49,007 nucleotides of DNA from Microbacteriaceae bacterium PS02066 (lineage in GTDB: Bacteria; Actinomycetota; Actinomycetes; Actinomycetales; Microbacteriaceae), in assembly GCA_029959545.1 (NCBI GenBank), contig JASCPH010000022.1:1-49007 (forward strand), given 5' to 3'. Positions 45,278 to 49,007 of the stretch are shown one piece after another. Both the position numbers and the translations under genes were made by a program. Below the pieces are notes generated by a model. That model saw only the letters and a program-made list of their open reading frames with translations. It did no database searches and was not told the origin of the DNA. Numbering within the stretch: the first letter of the stretch is position 1; every line of letters starts with the position of its first letter.

Positions 45278-45303
45278 ACACGTGTTGCAAAACCATCACG
45301 TGT
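45278..45303. promoter_or_regulatory. Twin CACGTGT sites, TetR operator candidate
   Basis: ACACGTGT (45278-45285) and TCACGTGT (45296-45303) are two copies of a CACGTG palindrome 18 bp apart in the 134-bp gap between the divergent MMPL and tetR genes. The spacing places both on about the same face after nearly two helical turns, consistent with two bound dimers. Confidence 0.6.
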
Positions 45304-45348
45304 GGGAGAACTCCCAGCAGCGCTCCGTCGCTCTGACAAGATGGCGGG

Positions 45349-45915
45349 ATGGATCCCCGCGTGGCGCGCACGAGAACGAGTCTGCAGAACGCGCTGCTCG
45401 ATCTCGCCCGTGAGCGTCCGCTCGACGCGATCACCGTGGCCGACATCGCGGCCGAGGCGGGGGTGAACCGCAGCAGCTTCTACCAGCACTACGCCGACAA
45501 GAACCAGCTTCTCGCCGACGCGCTCGAGTCGGCCGTCGACGACGTGTCGAGCCGGATCATCCGTTCCGCGGACCCGCGCGACATCAGCCAGCCGCCCGCC
45601 GAGCTGACGACGTACCTCCAGCACATCGCCGACAACGCCGACCTCTATCGACTCGTCCTTGGTGAGCACGGCTCACTGGCGGTCGCCGCCCAGTTGCGTG
45701 CTCGGGTGGAGCGGATCGTCGGCGACGCCGTGCGCGAAGGCGCGCCGTCGGTGTTCGACGGACTCCCGGTCGACGTTGTCGCAGCGAGCGTGACCGGCAG
45801 TGCACTGGGCGTCATCACCGCCTGGCTCGCACGCGACCCGCTGCCGCCGATCGAGGTGGCGATCCAGTGGCTCTGGCAGGCCCTGTTCGGCCCCCTCGAC
45901 CGCCCCTCGGCGTAA
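45349..45915 (+). CDS. TetR-family regulator of the MMPL transporter
   Basis: 188 aa. The HTH is 'LDAITVADIAAEAGVNRSSFYQHYADKNQLLADAL'. The ligand domain (residues about 70-185) is of the TetR_C type with 'YRLVLGEHGSLAVAAQLRA' and 'VTGSALGVITAWLARDPLPP'. Likely represses the divergent transporter gene. Confidence 0.92.
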   Translation: MDPRVARTRTSLQNALLDLARERPLDAITVADIAAEAGVNRSSFYQHYADKNQLLADALESAVDDVSSRIIRSADPRDISQPPAELTTYLQHIADNADLYRLVLGEHGSLAVAAQLRARVERIVGDAVREGAPSVFDGLPVDVVAASVTGSALGVITAWLARDPLPPIEVAIQWLWQALFGPLDRPSA

Positions 45916-46140
45916 TGCGGCGGCGGTCAGCGGCACCCGCGCGACGCCGTCACGCAGCAGCTACCCGGGGAGGAACGCGCGTCATCGGGCCGACGCGCTC
46001 CGAGCAAGTCCCACTGCTCGTTCGACGCCAGGAGCGCGAAGCTCGCGGGAGCAGAGAGCCACGCAGCACGTAGCTCCTTCTGTGTCTGGAGGCAGGTGTA
46101 GTCCGTCAACCTTGGCCTGGGGAGGCGCTTGACCCCCTGG
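45916..46140. other. Intergenic region, no gene recognised
   Basis: 225 bp between tetR and the convergent lacI-type gene. A minus-strand open frame crosses it, but it reads into the lacI gene antisense and has no ribosome site. A short stretch of it (LRAAWLSAPASFALLASNEQ) might be a gene remnant. Nothing else is seen. Confidence 0.4.
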
Positions 46141-47205
46141 TCAGGAGCGGGCGCGCACGGAGTCTCCGGGCACGAGCCGCCCACGGATCCAGACCTGCTC
46201 GATCGCCCGCCCTGGCTCGTCCATCGTCGCCAGCAGCACGCGGGCCGTGCTCTGCGCGATCTCGGCCACGGGCTGGACGATCGTCGTCAGCCGCGGCACG
46301 AAGTAGTTCGCGATGTCGAGTCCATCGAATCCCACGAGCGAGACGTCACCGGGCACCGAGAGTCCGGCCTCGCTGAGCGCCCGGCTCGCGCCGATCGCCG
46401 CCGCATCGCACACGGCCACGAGCGCCGTGACATCCGTCGGCGCGGTGGTGAGCCATCGCGAGACCGATTCGTAGCCGTTGCGCATCGTGTAGGCCTGCTC
46501 CTCGATCGCAGATGCCACGACGAGGGCCTCATCCGGCGCGATCCCGGCATCCTTCAGCCCCGCACGATACCCGGCCAGCCGCAGCGCCCAGGCGTGCTCC
46601 CGGTCGGGTTCGGCCCCCGCGCCGACGAACGCGATGCGCCGGTGACCAAGGGCGGCGAGGTGGGCGGTCAGCTCACGCGCGCCGGCATGGTCGTCGACCG
46701 AGATCGACGAGTGCAGCGCCGCGGTCCCCGAGTAGTCGGGCGTCGTGCAGAACACCATAGGCACGTCGATCCCGGCCAGGCGCCGACTGAGCTGAGCGGA
46801 TGCCTCGCGGTCGGCGCTGCCGTAGCGGCCGAGGAACACCACGCCGCCGAACTTCCCCTCGCGCACGATGCGTTCGACGGTGCCGGCATTCGCATGCTCA
46901 GGATCGGCGACATGCGAGATCGTCGTGTCGTACCCGGCCTGTGCGAATGCGAGCTCGAGCTGCTGCAGAACCTCGACCAGCAGCTGGCCGAACTCGCCCT
47001 GGATGAACACCGAGATCGTCTTGGTGGTGCCGATCTTCAGGCGCCTCGCGCTCGAGTTGGGCACATAGCCGTACTGCTCGGCCGCCGCCCGGATCCGCGC
47101 ACGAGTCTCGGGATTGACATCGGAGCGGTCGTTCATCGCCCGCGACACCGTCGATACGGCCACTCCGCAGATGCGCGCCAGCTCCTTGATGGTCATCTCG
47201 GCCAT
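46141..47205 (-). CDS. LacI-family transcriptional regulator
   Basis: 354 aa from ATG 47205 with GAGGAGG 7 bp upstream. HTH: 'MTIKELARICGVAVSTVSRAMNDRSDVN'. Hinge-helix region: 'YVPNSSARRLKIG'. A periplasmic-binding-like sugar domain follows ('VPMVFCTTPDYSGTAALHSSISVDDHAGAREL', 'GDVSLVGFDGLDIANYFVP'). It lies 25 bp after the second permease gene in the same direction, so it probably controls this sugar ABC operon. Confidence 0.94.
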   Translation of the reverse strand: MAEMTIKELARICGVAVSTVSRAMNDRSDVNPETRARIRAAAEQYGYVPNSSARRLKIGTTKTISVFIQGEFGQLLVEVLQQLELAFAQAGYDTTISHVADPEHANAGTVERIVREGKFGGVVFLGRYGSADREASAQLSRRLAGIDVPMVFCTTPDYSGTAALHSSISVDDHAGARELTAHLAALGHRRIAFVGAGAEPDREHAWALRLAGYRAGLKDAGIAPDEALVVASAIEEQAYTMRNGYESVSRWLTTAPTDVTALVAVCDAAAIGASRALSEAGLSVPGDVSLVGFDGLDIANYFVPRLTTIVQPVAEIAQSTARVLLATMDEPGRAIEQVWIRGRLVPGDSVRARS

Positions 47206-47230
47206 GGCGCAGCCTCCTCGGTGCGGGCGT

Positions 47231-48067
47231 TCACCCCTTGACGGCGCCTGCGGCGACACCTCGGATGATGTGCTTCTGGCTCGCTAGGTAGAAGACGATG
47301 ACCGGAATCAGCGCCAGGACCAGCACACCCATCATCGCACCCATGTCGACCGATCCGTAGCCGCCCTTGAGATACTGCACCGCGATCGGGATCGTCTTGT
47401 AGTGCTTGAGGTCAAGAGTGAGATACGGCAGCAGATAGTCGTTCCACAGCCACATCACCTCGAGGATCGCGACCGTGATCATGGCGGGCTTCAAGATGGG
47501 CAGGACGATGAGGAAGAAGGTGCGTACGGGGCCGCACCCGTCGATCGTGGCGGCCTCTTCGATCTCGTACGGGATGCCCTTGACGAAGCCCGTGAAGATG
47601 AACACCGCGAGTCCGGCTCCGAAGCCCAGGTAGATGATCCACAGGCCGAACGGGTTGTTCAGGCCGAGGTAGTCGGCGAGCCACGACAGGGTGAACATCA
47701 CCATCTGGAAGGGGACGACGAGATTGAACAGGAAACTCGTGTAGAGCGTCTTCGCGTATCGGTTGTCCATCCGAACGATCCACCAGGCCGTCATCGACGT
47801 GCCCGTGAGGATGAGGGCGGCGGCACCCAGCGTGATCACGAGCGACCAGCCGAACGACGAGATGAAGTCGGTCAGTTCGATGCCGCGCAGGTAGTTTTCC
47901 CAGCCCACGAACGAGTCGGCGGTGGGCAACGCGAAGGGCTCGGAGGCGATGTAGACCTTGCCCTTGAACGAGTTGATGACGACGAGGGCGATCGGGTACA
48001 GGTAGGCCAGTGCGATGACGGTGAAGACCGTCGTCCACAGCCAGGGGCGGCGCGGCTTGTCGTTCAT
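47231..48067 (-). CDS. Carbohydrate ABC transporter permease (MalG-like)
   Basis: 278 aa from ATG 48067 with GGAGGCGGC upstream. Six helices. The EAA loop reads 'EIEEAATIDGCGPVRTFFLIVLPILKPAMITV', which contacts the ATPase. CUT1 family. Its start overlaps the first permease stop by 4 bp. The ATPase is not in the window; actinobacteria often share one MsiK-type ATPase among such systems. Confidence 0.95.
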   Translation of the reverse strand: MNDKPRRPWLWTTVFTVIALAYLYPIALVVINSFKGKVYIASEPFALPTADSFVGWENYLRGIELTDFISSFGWSLVITLGAAALILTGTSMTAWWIVRMDNRYAKTLYTSFLFNLVVPFQMVMFTLSWLADYLGLNNPFGLWIIYLGFGAGLAVFIFTGFVKGIPYEIEEAATIDGCGPVRTFFLIVLPILKPAMITVAILEVMWLWNDYLLPYLTLDLKHYKTIPIAVQYLKGGYGSVDMGAMMGVLVLALIPVIVFYLASQKHIIRGVAAGAVKG

Positions 48068-48906
48068 ACTGCCGCCTCCTTCGAACGGGCGAAGCGGTTC
48101 TGAGCGAGAGCGATGACCGCGACGATGATGAGGAAAACGACCGCCTTGGCCTGGCCGACGCCCTCGAAGCCCGTGCGTCCGTAGAACGTGTTGAAGATGT
48201 TGAGCGCGAGCAGCTCGGACAGCCGCGAGGGGGCGCCGTTGGTCAGCGCGAGGTTCTGGTCGAACATCTTGAAGCCGTTGGTGATCGTGAGGAATGTGCA
48301 CACCGTGATGGAGGGCATCACGAGCGGGATGATCACGCTGCGCAGACGACGGCCGGCCGATGCGCCATCCATCTCCGCCGCCTCGAGCAGCTCGGCGGGG
48401 ATCGACTGGAGCCCGGCGATGTAGATGACCATCATGTAGCCGATCTGCTGCCAGCACATGAGGATGACCATTCCCCAGAAGCCGTAGGTCTCGTTGTAGG
48501 TGATCGAGCGGGCCCACATCCCCAGCACGCCGTTGAGCAACAGCAGCCAGATGTAGCCGAGCACGATGCCGCCGATGAGGTTCGGCATGAAGAACACGGA
48601 GCGGAAGGTGTTCTTGCCGCGGAACTGCTTGACCAGCAGATAGGCGATCGCGAACGCGAACACGTTGATGAGGATCGTCGTCACGATCGCGAAGGCGGCC
48701 GTAAACCACAGCGAGTGCGCAAACGTCTCGTCGCCGAACAGCTTGAGGTAATTGTCGAACCCGACCCACGTGCTGCGGGTCACTGTGCGGAACTCGGTGA
48801 ACGAGAGGTACACGCCGAGGACGAACGGGACGACGAATCCGATGATGAACGCTGCGACGGTCGGGCCGGTGAACAGCCACCCCCAGCGTGCGAGGGATTT
48901 CTTCAT
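48064..48906 (-). CDS. Carbohydrate ABC transporter permease (MalF-like)
   Basis: 280 aa with AAGGAGC 8 bp upstream. Six helices and EAA loop 'ELLEAAEMDGASAGRRLRSVIIPLVMPSI'. CUT1 family partner of the following permease. A substrate-binding lipoprotein gene usually precedes it and would lie beyond the contig end. Sugar not predictable. Confidence 0.95.
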   Translation of the reverse strand: MKKSLARWGWLFTGPTVAAFIIGFVVPFVLGVYLSFTEFRTVTRSTWVGFDNYLKLFGDETFAHSLWFTAAFAIVTTILINVFAFAIAYLLVKQFRGKNTFRSVFFMPNLIGGIVLGYIWLLLLNGVLGMWARSITYNETYGFWGMVILMCWQQIGYMMVIYIAGLQSIPAELLEAAEMDGASAGRRLRSVIIPLVMPSITVCTFLTITNGFKMFDQNLALTNGAPSRLSELLALNIFNTFYGRTGFEGVGQAKAVVFLIIVAVIALAQNRFARSKEAAV

Positions 48907-48944
48907 GATGAGTGCTCCTTGATGTGGCGCGCGGCTCGCGCCAC

Positions 48945-49007
48945 CGTGGCGCGGGGGGGGGGCCCCCCCCGCCCCGGGGGGGGGTCAGCCGGTGGGGCGG
49001 GGTGTTT
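48945..49007. other. Low-quality contig end
   Basis: Runs of 7-10 G and C (GGGGGGGG, CCCCCCCC, CCGGGGGGGG) replace normal sequence from about 48950. This does not look biological and is best read as assembly or sequencing noise at a contig terminus. Confidence 0.8.

Noticed and set aside
45927..46184. 85-codon minus-strand frame between tetR and lacI-type genes
   Set aside because: It crosses into the lacI-type gene end, has no ribosome site and no recognisable domain; at most a remnant.

Overview
The window looks like one whole contig from a high-GC actinobacterium of the family Microbacteriaceae, most likely Microbacterium or a close relative. This is inferred from the strong G/C bias at third codon positions, frequent GTG starts, leaderless-looking promoters, LPxTG-type surface proteins and the content and order of the housekeeping genes (gltX, leuB-ilvE, serA, ilvD-B-N-C, otsAB). 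No rRNA or species-level marker is present. The left edge starts inside an insertion sequence. The right edge dissolves into G/C homopolymers, as at the end of a draft contig.

Region 1 (1-5.6 kb) is scarred. It starts with the end of an IS3-family transposase gene whose terminus has cut off a uracil-DNA-glycosylase-like gene next to a small cupin gene. An ISL3-family remnant follows, itself interrupted by a complete 1308-bp IS3-family element (1555-2862, 23-bp terminal inverted repeats). The far end of that IS has truncated the third gene of a tightly overlapping three-gene operon (4893 to 2863, minus strand): an unknown 270-aa protein, an XRE-HTH/ImmA-IrrE metallopeptidase fusion, and a third protein of which 34 codons remain. 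A second scar at about 5.27 kb joins a NUDIX gene lacking its N-terminus to the 3' end of an unrelated plus-strand gene.

Region 2 (5.6-15.2 kb) encodes two very large, secreted, sortase-anchored proteins: a GH92-type alpha-mannosidase (1781 aa) and a multidomain metallophosphoesterase (1075 aa). They share a carbohydrate-binding-like module and a wall-proximal module. A small lipoprotein and tRNA-Gln(CTG) follow. Region 3 (15.5-16.2 kb) is a family-39-type glycosyltransferase pseudogene with an early stop and a large internal deletion.

Region 4 (16.2-31.8 kb) is mostly core metabolism: gltX, a LysR regulator divergent from a class-V aminotransferase-like gene, an MFS transporter, an FAH-family hydrolase, ilvE, leuB, a DHA2 efflux pump divergent from its TetR regulator, serA, two small membrane proteins and adhE with a GntR/FadR-like operator. 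Region 5 (32-39.4 kb) is the branched-chain amino acid operon ilvD-ilvB-ilvN-ilvC, with a palindromic repeat between ilvN and ilvC, preceded by the trehalose operon otsA-otsB.

Region 6 (39.5-49.0 kb) has a small membrane protein, a thiolase divergent from a MarR-MFS pair, an MMPL transporter divergent from its TetR regulator, and a sugar ABC permease pair with a LacI regulator. The substrate-binding protein gene probably lies off the contig.

The strongest candidates for something undescribed are the IS-truncated three-gene ImmA/IrrE operon and the paired wall-anchored mannosidase/phosphatase. The regulator-pump pairs have readable candidate operators.
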